NCBI RefSeq assembly: GCF_052056485.1
Contig: NZ_CP183948.1
Coordinates: 2,294,001 to 2,358,000 of the forward strand
Length of the DNA: 64,000 nucleotides
Reading direction: 5' to 3'
From: Paenibacillus_AQ nitricinens
GTDB lineage: Bacteria; Bacillota; Bacilli; Paenibacillales; Paenibacillaceae
The notes below the pieces were generated by a model. The model was not told where the DNA came from and searched no databases. It saw nothing but the letters and a program-made list of their open reading frames with translations. The position numbers and the translations under genes are program-made. This document shows, in pieces, positions 8,044 through 17,472 of the stretch; positions within the stretch are counted from its first letter, which is position 1; every line of letters starts with the position of its first letter.

Positions 8044-9108
8044 ATGAAGGCAGTAATATCTCAGGAAGGACAGATTCGCATGTCGGATGTTCTGACACCA
8101 GTCATTGAAGATGGATTTGTTCTAGTCCAGACTGAATATTCGGCGATTAGCCCCGGAACGGAAATGATGATGAATGGTCTGCACCGTACGCAACAAATTG
8201 TGCTTGGATACAGTGCAGCGGGTGTAATCCGAACGCGTGGAAAAGGAATGGAGCACTGGCCTGAGGGTCTTCGGGTAGCCTGTTACGGCGGACCTTATGC
8301 AAAGCATGCAGAATGGCTGCTAATGCCTCAGCATCTGATGGTGTCCATTCCTGACCATGTTAGTTCGGAGGAAGCATCGACAGTAGGGCTTGGAGCCATT
8401 GCAGTACATGCGGTAAGGCAGGTAGCTCCGCAGTTTGGGGAGACGCTTGTGTTGATCGGTGCCGGAATTCTTGGGCAGTTGATTGCTCAGATTGCTAAGG
8501 CGGCAGGATGCCGTGTGATCGTCTATGATTTGCTTGTAGAGCGCTGTGAGATGGCTGAGCGCCTTGGAATTAGACATATCGCTACCAGTCCAGAGAAGGT
8601 TAAGGAACATCTTGCTAACCTGACGGAGGGCATGGGAGCAGATGCAGTCATTGTATGCGCCGGCGGTAAAACCGGAGACCTTATTGATCAATCGTTAGAA
8701 TGGGTACGGGATCGCGGCAAGGTACTGTTAGTTGGAGATGTTAAGCCGGATTTCTCCCGTGATCTGATGTTCGGAAAGGAAGCCCAAGTGCTGATTTCTA
8801 GAGCCGGAGGTCCCGGACGATATGATCCGATCTATGAGCGGAGGGGGATTGACTATCCTTACGGCTACGTGCGGTGGACAGAAGGGCGTAATATGGCTGA
8901 ATATATTCGCTTAATCTCTGAAGGGGATATTCAGGTGAAGCCGTTGATTAGCGCGATATTCCCGGTCGAGCGTTGTGAAGAAGCCTTTCGGCGTTATGCA
9001 GAGGACCCCGTGGATCTGTTGGGAGCGGTCTTAGCTTATCCTGCAGCAGTCTCTGGATGTGAAGCGAAGGTTAAGGAGCAGCTGACGAAAGAAGGCGGGA
9101 GCAGATGA
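8044..9108 (+). CDS. MDR-family dehydrogenase without canonical zinc ligands
   Basis: The fold is that of medium-chain dehydrogenases: an N-terminal catalytic domain, then a Rossmann domain with GAGILGQLIAQIAKAAG near residue 138. The usual catalytic zinc ligands are not visible. The segment normally carrying Cys reads SAISPGTEMMMNG, and the GHE motif is replaced by LGYSAAG. This SPGTE signature occurs in a subgroup of bacterial sugar or polyol dehydrogenases. It probably oxidises a hydroxyl of the imported sugar or a derivative with NAD(P). The last four bases overlap the following gene, so the two are coupled. Confidence 0.75.
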   Translation: MKAVISQEGQIRMSDVLTPVIEDGFVLVQTEYSAISPGTEMMMNGLHRTQQIVLGYSAAGVIRTRGKGMEHWPEGLRVACYGGPYAKHAEWLLMPQHLMVSIPDHVSSEEASTVGLGAIAVHAVRQVAPQFGETLVLIGAGILGQLIAQIAKAAGCRVIVYDLLVERCEMAERLGIRHIATSPEKVKEHLANLTEGMGADAVIVCAGGKTGDLIDQSLEWVRDRGKVLLVGDVKPDFSRDLMFGKEAQVLISRAGGPGRYDPIYERRGIDYPYGYVRWTEGRNMAEYIRLISEGDIQVKPLISAIFPVERCEEAFRRYAEDPVDLLGAVLAYPAAVSGCEAKVKEQLTKEGGSR

Positions 9109-10970
9109 AGGCGCTGCGGATCGGTGAGCCACTAAACGGTCTGGCGGTTTGGGCTTCGGCTTATGGAACATGGCAAGGAGCAGACCGGATTTACGCTGTT
9201 TCTTCCGGAAGTCCATGTATCTTATTTGTACTGGATCCCAGTGGTGAACAGGCTGCGGAACGATATGCGCTGGAAGGCTCAGATCATTGCTGGGGTGTAG
9301 TCTTAACGGTAAGTGGAGTGTATATCGGAGGAAGCGGCATCTTGTATAGATACACCCATGAGGCTGGTGTGGAGAACCTGGGTGAGATGATTTCCGGTGA
9401 ATTCTATACGTGGCGGTTGGCAACAGATCAGCAAGGTAGGATCTATGGGGGATGTTATCCTGGAGGGAAAGTGTTCCAGTATGACCCAGCGACAGGAGTG
9501 TTTAGGGATTACGGTGCTATGGTAGCTGGAGAACAGTATGCACGTTCTATGGAAGCGTGGAACGGTAAGCTCTATGTGGGAGTTGGTACACAAACCCCGC
9601 ATATTGTTGTACTGGATACGGATACGGGAGGACGCTCGGAAATTGGGTTGCCAGATGAATGTCAAGGTGAGCAGTTAGTTTATGACTTGAATATCATTCA
9701 TGACAAGCTTTTTGTTCGAATTACACCTTCTGCACGGTTGTACATTTATGATCTGGAACTGCAGGAGTGGGGCGACACTTTGGATCATGTGAGTGGACTT
9801 AGTGTTTCGCCGCCGGATGAGCTGGGAAATGTGTATTTCATTAAAGATGACTATTTGCAGCGATATGATATCCAGACTGGAAGTTTATTCGTTACCTCAT
9901 TAGTCATGCAGGAGCCAGCAGGAGATTATGGCTGGCTGAATAACCATCCTCTAAATCTGAAAGCGCGCTGTTTAACTGGTGTGCATAGGGATGGGAGTTG
10001 CTGGATTTACGATCCGGCGACTGATCGACATATGGTTATGGACTTCGAGCTGCAGGGTCAATCGGTCCATTTGCAGTCCATGACCTACGGACCTGATGAT
10101 GCTCTCTATCTCGGAGGATATTTCGCAGGTGGGCTGGCCAGATTCGATCTGATAGCCGATGAGATCACTTCTTATCGGGGGATAGGTCAGACGGAAGGGA
10201 TGCTCGCTGGAAGGGGTTGTCTATATCTAGGCGTTTATCCGCGAGCGAATATTTTTAAGTACGATCCGAACAAAGTTTGGAAGCCGGGTGAGAATCCAGA
10301 ACTACTGTTTTCCCTACAGGAAGAGGAGCAAGACCGGCCTTTTGCTTGGGCTTGGGCAGGTGAAGAGCTGGTCATTGGTACGGTTCCTTCTTATGGCCGG
10401 CATGGAGGAGCTCTGACGCTGTACCATCCTGTAAGTGGTGCGCGTGAGGTGTTCAAAAACCTTTTGCCGCAGCAAAGTGTAGTGTCCTTGGCAAGTAGCG
10501 ATGAGCTGTTGTTCGCTGGAGGGTCTGTGTGGGGTGGGCTCGGGATTGCTCCACAGCGAGCGGATGCATCTCTAATGATTTGGGATATAGAGAAGCGCTG
10601 TAAAGTATGGGAAGGTGTACCAGTGCAAGGGGAAAGGGCTATTTCTGCTTTGGTTTTAGATGATGTAGGGCATCTATGGGGGTTGACCGCAGGGCTGTTA
10701 TTTCGTTTCGATCCACAACAGAAGCAAACTGTAAAGACTTACACATTGTTTCCGATGAACTGGAAGGCAGTGACTCATTTTTGGCGTAGTGGTAATGAAC
10801 TGCTTTATAAGGAAGGCATGCTTTACGGTGTGTCGATGAATCACTTATTTAAGTTCGATGTGCTGAGTGAGGAACTTGAGGAGCTTAATGACGATGCGCG
10901 GCTGCTGACGATGGACCATAAGGGCGGTCTATATTTTGCAAGAACTACAGAATTGTACCGGATGCGCTAG
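9105..10970 (+). CDS. Large beta-propeller protein of unknown function
   Basis: This 621-residue cytoplasmic protein has no signal peptide. Repeated blades of about 45-55 residues carry recurring patterns such as GGCYPGGKVFQYDP, GGYFAGGLARFDL and LGVYPRANIFKYDP, separated by short beta-rich segments. Such propellers occur beside carbohydrate-active enzymes, sometimes as lyases or isomerase-like enzymes, but I see no catalytic signature. Its start overlaps the MDR dehydrogenase by ATGA, so it is probably made in equal amounts and may act on the same substrate. Function is not assigned. Confidence 0.65.
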   Translation: MKALRIGEPLNGLAVWASAYGTWQGADRIYAVSSGSPCILFVLDPSGEQAAERYALEGSDHCWGVVLTVSGVYIGGSGILYRYTHEAGVENLGEMISGEFYTWRLATDQQGRIYGGCYPGGKVFQYDPATGVFRDYGAMVAGEQYARSMEAWNGKLYVGVGTQTPHIVVLDTDTGGRSEIGLPDECQGEQLVYDLNIIHDKLFVRITPSARLYIYDLELQEWGDTLDHVSGLSVSPPDELGNVYFIKDDYLQRYDIQTGSLFVTSLVMQEPAGDYGWLNNHPLNLKARCLTGVHRDGSCWIYDPATDRHMVMDFELQGQSVHLQSMTYGPDDALYLGGYFAGGLARFDLIADEITSYRGIGQTEGMLAGRGCLYLGVYPRANIFKYDPNKVWKPGENPELLFSLQEEEQDRPFAWAWAGEELVIGTVPSYGRHGGALTLYHPVSGAREVFKNLLPQQSVVSLASSDELLFAGGSVWGGLGIAPQRADASLMIWDIEKRCKVWEGVPVQGERAISALVLDDVGHLWGLTAGLLFRFDPQQKQTVKTYTLFPMNWKAVTHFWRSGNELLYKEGMLYGVSMNHLFKFDVLSEELEELNDDARLLTMDHKGGLYFARTTELYRMR

Positions 10971-11004
10971 TAAGGTCTGCACGAGCCTTGGCGAAGGGTG
11001 AGGG

Positions 11005-12072
11005 ATGATGAGAATCTTATATTTTTATAAATTCTGTATTCTGGGTGGGGTAACTACTCAACTTGCGAATCGACTTAAATTTTTGCGGCATCACTCGGAA
11101 GTGCATTTTGCCTTTCTTGAGGATTACGGCGGGGCGAGCGCTTTTGAAGGATATGAGCTTGTCCGAATTCTGGGGACGGTTGAAGAAATTAAGAGCTACA
11201 TTGAAGCTTATGATTTCGATGTCATAATAACGATTGATACTTACGAACTGTATGAAGCGCTTGGGCCTGTACAAGAGGGAAAGGTGATTATTCATGAGGT
11301 ACATACCACCTATTCCGAACCCCTGCAGAAGTTGGCCGCAACAAAAGATAGTCTGCCTTTTCACTATGTGATCACTCCCTCTGCTTACATGAAGGATTAT
11401 TTGGACAATATCGGCATAGCGGGCGCTTATCATATTAATAATTGCCTGGACATCGATTTGTTCCGATATGAAGCGGAGATGGAGCAGGAGCCTGCGAAGA
11501 TTTTGTGGGTAGGTAAGCTGGATGATCACAAGAATTGGTCGTCCTATTTGAACATTGCTGGCAGGCTGAATGCCAGAATGCCAGAGCTGCAATTTATGCT
11601 GGTTGGGGGATATACTGCTGCCGAAGAGATCAAGAAACAGCTAATGGTAAAGGTAGAACTGATGGGGATTAAACATTTTAAGTGGATTCCCAAAGTGAAT
11701 TACGAAGAGATGCACAGCTATTATTCATCGGTTGCACAAAGTGGCGGGTTATATGTAAGTACGACAATCAATGAGTCTTTTGGGATGACTGTACTGGAGG
11801 CGATGGCTTGCAGATGTCCGGTAGTGGTTCCGAGGGTAGGGGCGTTGCCGGAATTATTGGAAGGTCCGTTAAGTGCCTCCCTATACGAATCAGGCAATGA
11901 AGCGGAGTGTGTGGACAGATTAAGCGCACTGCTGGAGCAGAACAGCCTGAGGGAAAGCTTGAAGTCATTGGGAGAACAGAAGGCCAGAACCACTTACAGT
12001 ATAGAGCAAGTAGGGAAAGATTACATGGCATTGCTTGAGCGTTTTAGAGAAGAACGTTTAATTTCTAAATAA
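11005..12072 (+). CDS. Glycosyltransferase, GT-B fold (GT4-like)
   Basis: The 355-residue protein has the GT4 C-terminal signature ESFGMTVLEAMACRCPVVVPRVGALPELL near residue 256, with the two glutamates of the EX7E motif. The nucleotide-sugar domain begins with ILWVGKLDDHKNW near residue 168. The N-terminal half starts MRILYFYKFCILGGVTTQLANRL, with the G-G-V-T loop typical of the family. A glycosyltransferase inside a catabolic operon is unexpected: it might glycosylate an intermediate, act in reverse, or simply share regulation. ATG codons at 11005 and 11008 are both possible starts, with GGGTGAGGG upstream. Confidence 0.8.
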   Translation: MMRILYFYKFCILGGVTTQLANRLKFLRHHSEVHFAFLEDYGGASAFEGYELVRILGTVEEIKSYIEAYDFDVIITIDTYELYEALGPVQEGKVIIHEVHTTYSEPLQKLAATKDSLPFHYVITPSAYMKDYLDNIGIAGAYHINNCLDIDLFRYEAEMEQEPAKILWVGKLDDHKNWSSYLNIAGRLNARMPELQFMLVGGYTAAEEIKKQLMVKVELMGIKHFKWIPKVNYEEMHSYYSSVAQSGGLYVSTTINESFGMTVLEAMACRCPVVVPRVGALPELLEGPLSASLYESGNEAECVDRLSALLEQNSLRESLKSLGEQKARTTYSIEQVGKDYMALLERFREERLISK

Positions 12073-12119
12073 GTGGATCACTCCATGGGTCTGTCAACCG
12101 AATAAGAGGTGTTGTTGAA

Positions 12120-13025
12120 ATGGAAGAGCTGCAGATCGGTATGGTAGGAATGGACACTTCACATAGCAGGATTTTCGCGGTGCTGCTTAATGATGAATCC
12201 AATCCATTGTATATTCCGGGTGGCAGACTACACTACGGTTATCCGGGGGGTTCTCCTGATTTCGAGCTAAGCTATTCACGTGTGAGACCGATTAGCAGTG
12301 AATTGCAGGAGCGTTATGGCGTTGAACTGCTCGATTCTATAGAAGAAGTTGCGGAGAGATCCCATGCGATTCTATTGACTTCTGTAGATGGGAGATTGCA
12401 CAAGGAACAATTTGCGGTACTGGCTCCTTACGGTAAGCCGGTATTCATTGACAAGCCGTTAGCGGTTACTACTGAAGATGCGAGGGTGATTGTGGAGTTA
12501 GCGGAGAGGTATGGAACGCCATTTTTCTCCAGCTCTATGCTACGTTTCGGTGGACCGCTAGCATCCCTCTTAGAGGATGAAAGTGCAGGTGCTATCCTTG
12601 GAGCGGATTGCACAGGACCGTTAGATTTCCAGCCGACACAACCAGGGTTGTTCTGGTATGGCATTCACACTGCCGAGATGTTATATGCAGCACTTGGAGA
12701 AGGCTGTCATTCCGTTCGTGCCGTCAGTAACGATGCGCAAGAATGGGTAGTTGGCCAGTGGAAGGACGGGCGAATGGGGACGATCCGCGGAAACCGTACA
12801 GGTGGCTCTGATTTCTATATCGTATTGCACCGAGAACGGAGCAGTATCGGAATTAACGCACTCGGAGCAAATTACAACACAGGACATCAGCAATTACTGA
12901 AGAAATTTATAGCTATGACGCGAGGGGAATCTCCACCGGTACGACCTTCTCTAACACTGGAGTTGATTCGTTTCCTTGAAGCGGCCAACGAAAGTCGGGT
13001 AAGCGGTGCTGATGTTCTTCTGTAA
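12120..13025 (+). CDS. Gfo/Idh/MocA-family oxidoreductase (1 of 3)
   Basis: A short family member of 301 residues. The N-terminal Rossmann segment IGMVGMDTSHSR departs from the usual GxGxxG glycine pattern. The substrate-site motif, normally EKP, is IDKP near residue 111. The C-terminal barrel includes GPLDFQPTQPGLFWYGIHTAEMLY, where the His would act as the catalytic base. It is likely an NAD(P)-dependent oxidation or epimerisation enzyme for a sugar. It is the most divergent of the three paralogues and could have changed cofactor handling. Confidence 0.75.
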   Translation: MEELQIGMVGMDTSHSRIFAVLLNDESNPLYIPGGRLHYGYPGGSPDFELSYSRVRPISSELQERYGVELLDSIEEVAERSHAILLTSVDGRLHKEQFAVLAPYGKPVFIDKPLAVTTEDARVIVELAERYGTPFFSSSMLRFGGPLASLLEDESAGAILGADCTGPLDFQPTQPGLFWYGIHTAEMLYAALGEGCHSVRAVSNDAQEWVVGQWKDGRMGTIRGNRTGGSDFYIVLHRERSSIGINALGANYNTGHQQLLKKFIAMTRGESPPVRPSLTLELIRFLEAANESRVSGADVLL

Positions 13026-13057
13026 AGGAAAGCTCAATCTGAGGGGAGTGTAGTGTA

Positions 13058-14059
13058 TTGATTAGGACAGCCGTAATCGGATGTGGTGGCATGGGAACGG
13101 TTCATGCGGATCGTTACAAGTCCATGCCCGAAGCTGAGCTTGTCGCTGTTTGTGACATCGTTGAAAAAATCGCTGAGGTGCTAGGGAATTTAGTAGGCGT
13201 CAGCTATTTTACATCCGTACAAGAGATGCTGGAGCAAGTGAAGCCAGAGGTGGTTAGTATTGCTGTGCCGACCTATTTACATGTATCACTGGTACGAATT
13301 GCAGCTGACCATGGCGCGCATGTAATCTGTGAGAAGCCGCTCGCACTCACTTCGCAGGAAGCGGAAGAAGCGATTCGCTATTGCAACGAGCGTGGAGTGC
13401 GTTTATTTGTGGGCCATGTTGTCCGATTCTTTCCTTCTTACAGACAGCTTGCGGAGGGGATACAACAGCTCGGCAGTGAGCAAGGCGGAATATACCATGC
13501 TAAACGGGCGGGTTCGCATCCCGGAAACGTGCAAGCATGGTTTCGAGACCCTCTCCTTAGTGGGGGTGTCATTATGGATTTAATGATTCATGATATTGAT
13601 TACATCCGTGGAACCTTTGGTGAAGCGCGTGAAGTATATGCGTTCCAGCACCAGTCGGAAGATATAAATTATGCCTCAGCCACTTTCCGTTTTAAGAATG
13701 GAACCATTGCCCAGCTTGAAGCATTTTGGGGTTATCCCGGTTCGTTCCATTCCTCTTTTGAATATGCGGATGCGGAAGGCATCATCTCAGGCGGGACCGG
13801 TGATGGTGAAAGTCTGCATATTCGCAAGTTAATTACGACGGGCACTACATCGGGATTTGTGGAGACGCCTTCGAGTGTGCTGCTGAAGGATCCATATTAT
13901 GAGGAACTGGAACATTTTCTAGGCTGCCTGACAAGTGGGGGAAAGCCGATAGTAACGGCTCAGGATGCTCTGGAAGCTGTACGCTGGGCTGAAGCTGCTC
14001 AGCAATCGGCGATGACCCATCAACCCGTGAAGCTTGAAGTGAAGGGGAATATTTCATGA
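13058..14059 (+). CDS. Gfo/Idh/MocA-family oxidoreductase (2 of 3)
   Basis: 333 residues with the canonical dinucleotide motif IGCGGMGTVHADRY at the N-terminus, CEKPLAL near residue 94 and the catalytic-loop signature GGVIMDLMIHDIDYIRG near residue 168. The start is TTG with GAGGGGAG nine bases upstream; no ATG is available near the motif. Its stop overlaps the start of the third paralogue (ATGA), so the pair is translationally coupled. It probably oxidises or reduces a sugar or cyclitol hydroxyl with NAD(P). Confidence 0.85.
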   Translation: MIRTAVIGCGGMGTVHADRYKSMPEAELVAVCDIVEKIAEVLGNLVGVSYFTSVQEMLEQVKPEVVSIAVPTYLHVSLVRIAADHGAHVICEKPLALTSQEAEEAIRYCNERGVRLFVGHVVRFFPSYRQLAEGIQQLGSEQGGIYHAKRAGSHPGNVQAWFRDPLLSGGVIMDLMIHDIDYIRGTFGEAREVYAFQHQSEDINYASATFRFKNGTIAQLEAFWGYPGSFHSSFEYADAEGIISGGTGDGESLHIRKLITTGTTSGFVETPSSVLLKDPYYEELEHFLGCLTSGGKPIVTAQDALEAVRWAEAAQQSAMTHQPVKLEVKGNIS

Positions 14060-15060
14060 GCCGTTTGAATATTGGTATGATCAGTTTCGCGCATGCCCAT
14101 GCTTTTGACTATTTGACAAGTTTATTGTCCATGTCTGAAGTGACGGTCGGTGGAATTGCTGATGAGGTGCCGGAGCGCACACAGGCGCTCGCAGAACGTC
14201 ATTCGATTCCCTATTATTCTGACTACAAGGAACTTCTGGCTGATGCGAAGATAGATGCCGTAATTATTTGCTCGGAAAATGTCTATCATGCGGAGCTAAC
14301 CATCGCTTCGGCCCAAGCGGGCAAACATGTACTATGCGAGAAGCCTCTAGGTCTGTCTGTGGAAGAAATGCAACGGATGATTTCAGTCTGCTCTGAAGAG
14401 GGAGTACAGCTTATGACAGCCTTTCCTTGCCGCTACCTGACCCCGGTTGTGCGGGCTAAAGAAGCGCTAGATCGTGGTGATATTGGTGAAATCATTGCTT
14501 TTAAAGGAACGAATCGGGGTTCTTTTCCGGGACCCAAATGGTTCTCTGAGGAAGCCCTATCGGGGGGCGGTGCTGTGTTTGATCACACCGTACATGTGAT
14601 GGATCTGATGAACTGGTTCTCTGGTTCTTCTGTAGAACAGGTGTATGCTTATGCGGATACTTTGTTTGATCCAGAGCGCAAGCGGACCATCGATGATGCT
14701 GGAATGGTGCATGTAACTTTTGAGAACGGTGTGTTCGGAGTACTTGATCCGAGCTGGTCACGCAATCCTGGCTTCCCGACATGGGGAGATGTAACCTTAG
14801 AAATCATCGGCACAAAAGGTGTCATTTCCATTGATGCTTTCAACCAAAAAAACAATGTATACGGAAGAGCATCTGGTAAAGGGAGCTGGTCCTTCTGGGG
14901 GGATGACATGAATGAACTGATGCTCAAGGCTTTTGTAGAGGCGCTTCGAGATGGGGTGGAGGTGCCGATCTCGGGATTAGATGGGCTCCGATCTACAGAG
15001 GTCGCACTTTCCGCTTATCAATCTGTTCATGCAGGCCAACCGATCCACTTAAATAAATGA
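14056..15060 (+). CDS. Gfo/Idh/MocA-family oxidoreductase (3 of 3)
   Basis: 334 residues. The first strand has lost the classical GxGxxG (IGMISFAHAHAFDYL), a pattern shared with some sugar-oxidoreductase subfamilies. CEKPLGL near residue 93 and GGAVFDHTVHVMDLMNWF near residue 172 are intact. It is coupled to the preceding paralogue by a 4-bp overlap. Three family members in one operon suggest successive or alternative redox steps on one ring, as in 3-keto-sugar or inositol pathways. Confidence 0.82.
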   Translation: MSRLNIGMISFAHAHAFDYLTSLLSMSEVTVGGIADEVPERTQALAERHSIPYYSDYKELLADAKIDAVIICSENVYHAELTIASAQAGKHVLCEKPLGLSVEEMQRMISVCSEEGVQLMTAFPCRYLTPVVRAKEALDRGDIGEIIAFKGTNRGSFPGPKWFSEEALSGGGAVFDHTVHVMDLMNWFSGSSVEQVYAYADTLFDPERKRTIDDAGMVHVTFENGVFGVLDPSWSRNPGFPTWGDVTLEIIGTKGVISIDAFNQKNNVYGRASGKGSWSFWGDDMNELMLKAFVEALRDGVEVPISGLDGLRSTEVALSAYQSVHAGQPIHLNK

Positions 15061-15100
15061 GAAACTGTAAGCAGAAAACTTTGATGAGGGTGGTACCGCT

Positions 15101-15757
15101 ATGAAGGATCAGAAATTGTTCGACAGTATGTGTGAGAAGCTCTACGCTGCGGTCATCTCTGATACGTTGGATCAATTGGGCTATCGTAATCAGGTGATGC
15201 GTGAAAATATTAACCCGATAGATCCTAAATGGATCGTCGCCGGAAGAGCAAAGACCATTTTGTCTGTGGATATTCATCATTTGCCGGATGATCCTTACAC
15301 GAAGGAGATTGAGGCGGTAGACAGTGTTAAGCCCGGAGAGATTGTTATCGGTTGTACGAATGAATCGCGGCAGAACGGTCTGTGGGGTGAGTTATTGTCT
15401 ACGGCTTCCAAAATGAGAGGCGGCCGCGGAGCCATTGTAGATGGACTAATCCGTGATACTGCCAAAATTCTGGAACTTGGTTTTCCTGTCTTTGCTACCG
15501 GGACCAAACCTGTTGATTCTCAAGGGCGTGGAATTGTTATCGACTATGATATTCCGGTGCTATGCGGTGGCGTAATGGTCCATCCCGGAGATGTAATTTT
15601 TGGTGATCGTGATGGTATTGTCGTGATTCCGGGCGCCATCATCGATGAAGTGTTTCAATTGGCTATGGATAAGGTGACTCGCGAGAATCATACACGGGAT
15701 GAACTGCTCGAAGGATATACCTTGCGGCAGGTCTACGATAAATACGGGGTGCTCTGA
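15101..15757 (+). CDS. RraA-like aldolase/decarboxylase
   Basis: This 218-residue protein belongs to the RraA / HMG aldolase superfamily, whose members cleave 4-hydroxy-4-methyl-2-oxoglutarate or related 2-oxo acids, or decarboxylate oxaloacetate, using a divalent metal. The signature GGRGAIVDGLIRD near residue 106 holds the Arg-Asp pair that binds the oxo-acid and metal. VLCGGVMVHPGDVIFGDRDG follows near residue 151. In this operon it is a candidate for the final carbon-carbon cleavage giving pyruvate. The bases before its start resemble a T-box core but lack a leader (see rejected items). Confidence 0.8.
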   Translation: MKDQKLFDSMCEKLYAAVISDTLDQLGYRNQVMRENINPIDPKWIVAGRAKTILSVDIHHLPDDPYTKEIEAVDSVKPGEIVIGCTNESRQNGLWGELLSTASKMRGGRGAIVDGLIRDTAKILELGFPVFATGTKPVDSQGRGIVIDYDIPVLCGGVMVHPGDVIFGDRDGIVVIPGAIIDEVFQLAMDKVTRENHTRDELLEGYTLRQVYDKYGVL

Positions 15758-15781
15758 TCAAGAATTGAGGGAGTGATAAAC

Positions 15782-16543
15782 ATGAGGCTGGCTGGCAAAA
15801 GAGCGCTGGTCACAGGTGCAGCAAGAGGAATTGGACTGGGAATTGCCCTTCGATTTCTGGAAGAGGGTGCTCAGGTTGTCTTGTTGGACCGTAGGGAAGA
15901 GGAGCTTCTTACTGCGCTGGAAATCTTAAAGGCATATGGGGAAAAAGCTGCAGTGGAGGTGTGTGATCTTCGCGATGTGGCACAGCTGGAACAATCCATT
16001 GCCCGAGCCTTCGAAAGGTTTGGTGGTATAGATATTGTTGTGAACAACGCCGGCATCGCCTTTCGTGAACACTTTCTCGATATCTCGGCAGAGCACTGGA
16101 ATGCAGTATTTGATATCAATGTAAAGGCTGTTTTTTTAATTGGTCAGCTTGCGGCAAGGCAAATGATTTCTCAGGGTGGCGGAGGCGTCATTATTAATAT
16201 GAGCTCCAAAAATGGTCTGGCGGCAAGCTCTGAGCTCGCGCATTACAATGCTTCTAAGGCTGCTGTTATACTGCTAACCGAATCTATGGCAGTGGAGCTG
16301 GCGGCTTATGGAATCCGGGTAAACGCAGTAGCACCGGGATTTGTGGATACACCCCTTGACCGCAAGCTGCGTGAGGCTTCTAAGCTTCCGGCGTGTTCGG
16401 AACATACACCGATGAAACGGGTGGGAACCATACGAGAGGCTGCTAATGTATTTCTTTTTCTGGCATCTGATGAAGCCTCCTATGTGACAGGAGAAACCAT
16501 TCGTGTGGATGGTGGCCATTTGGCTAATGGTAGTGAGCTGTAA
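15782..16543 (+). CDS. Short-chain dehydrogenase/reductase (SDR 1)
   Basis: A classical SDR with TGAARGIG, NNAG, the catalytic serine in INMSSKNG and YNASK. The C-terminal EASYVTGETIRVDGG is standard. The ATG used has GAGGGAG eight bases upstream; a GTG three codons earlier overlaps that ribosome site and is unlikely. It probably oxidises the sugar at C1, or a keto-acid intermediate, with NAD(P). Confidence 0.88.
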   Translation: MRLAGKRALVTGAARGIGLGIALRFLEEGAQVVLLDRREEELLTALEILKAYGEKAAVEVCDLRDVAQLEQSIARAFERFGGIDIVVNNAGIAFREHFLDISAEHWNAVFDINVKAVFLIGQLAARQMISQGGGGVIINMSSKNGLAASSELAHYNASKAAVILLTESMAVELAAYGIRVNAVAPGFVDTPLDRKLREASKLPACSEHTPMKRVGTIREAANVFLFLASDEASYVTGETIRVDGGHLANGSEL

Positions 16544-16564
16544 ATCGAAGAAGGGGTGAATGTT

Positions 16565-17455
16565 TTGGAAATTACAGAATTTCAGGCAGAATTGATGATT
16601 GATGCTCAGGCTGAGCTTGGTGAAGGTCCGCATTGGGATGCTGAATCCAATCAGTTGTATTGGGTCGATATAACGGGTAGGAAGCTTAGAATATACGACC
16701 AGAGGACTGGTGGTGAAGTCGTTCGCTCTTTTGAACAAATGGTCAGTGCAGTTATACCTACGACAACAGGAGGAATTCTATTGGCTATGGAAGATGGGGT
16801 CTATCTCTCTCAACCTGAAGGATCTCCGGTCCTGCTGACTTCAATAGAAGCGGATCTTCCACATAACAGAGCAAATGATGCGAAATGCGACCGACAAGGC
16901 AGACTGTGGGTAGGAACGATGAGTATGGACGATGAGCCGAAAGCTGGTGGCTTCTATGTCGTGGATTCGGGTGGCTTCACTCGCCAAGTGTTATCTGGCA
17001 TCGGCTGCTCGAACGGAATGGCTTGGGATTATTCACGCAGCAAGATGTATTACATTGATACACCGACAAGGCAGGTGGATATCTTTGATTACGAAGAAGA
17101 ATCTGGAAGGATAAGTAACCGAAGATTAGCGTTCCGAATCCCTACAACGACTGGCTATCCGGACGGAATGACCATAGATAGTGAAGGCATGCTTTGGGTC
17201 GCCCATTGGGGCGGCGGCTGTGTATCACGATGGAATCCGGAGTCGGGCGAGCAGCTTGGACTCATTCGAGTTCCAGCACCGCTGGTGACCTCGTGTACTT
17301 TTGGAGGCAGTGATCTAACGGAACTCTATATTACAACTGCAAGAATAGGGATGCACGAGAAAGAGTTACGTGATTATCCGTTTGCAGGCGGTTTGTTTAT
17401 GGCTAAGCCGGGGGTGACTGGCTTGTTGCCGGGAAACTTTCAGGCTAAGAAGTAG
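16565..17455 (+). CDS. SMP-30/gluconolactonase-family lactonase
   Basis: A six-bladed propeller hydrolase that opens sugar lactones with a bound divalent metal. The metal ligands can be placed: Glu in LGEGPHWD near residue 16, Asn in GCSNGMAWD near residue 148 and Asp in GYPDGMTID near residue 198; a second family motif is NDAKCDRQGRLWVGTM. The TTG start is preceded by AAGGGGTG at six bases, and a GTG nine bases earlier is part of that site. It should hydrolyse the lactone made by the operon's dehydrogenase to the free aldonic acid. Confidence 0.87.
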   Translation: MEITEFQAELMIDAQAELGEGPHWDAESNQLYWVDITGRKLRIYDQRTGGEVVRSFEQMVSAVIPTTTGGILLAMEDGVYLSQPEGSPVLLTSIEADLPHNRANDAKCDRQGRLWVGTMSMDDEPKAGGFYVVDSGGFTRQVLSGIGCSNGMAWDYSRSKMYYIDTPTRQVDIFDYEEESGRISNRRLAFRIPTTTGYPDGMTIDSEGMLWVAHWGGGCVSRWNPESGEQLGLIRVPAPLVTSCTFGGSDLTELYITTARIGMHEKELRDYPFAGGLFMAKPGVTGLLPGNFQAKK

Positions 17456-17472
17456 GAAGAGGAGGTTAAGCG

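Noticed and set aside
15085..15101. GAGGGTGGTACCGCT resembles the T-box antiterminator core.
   Set aside because: It lies directly before a start codon in a 41-bp gap within an operon, with no room for stem I or a terminator. It also serves as the ribosome-binding region of the RraA-like gene, so it is probably chance.
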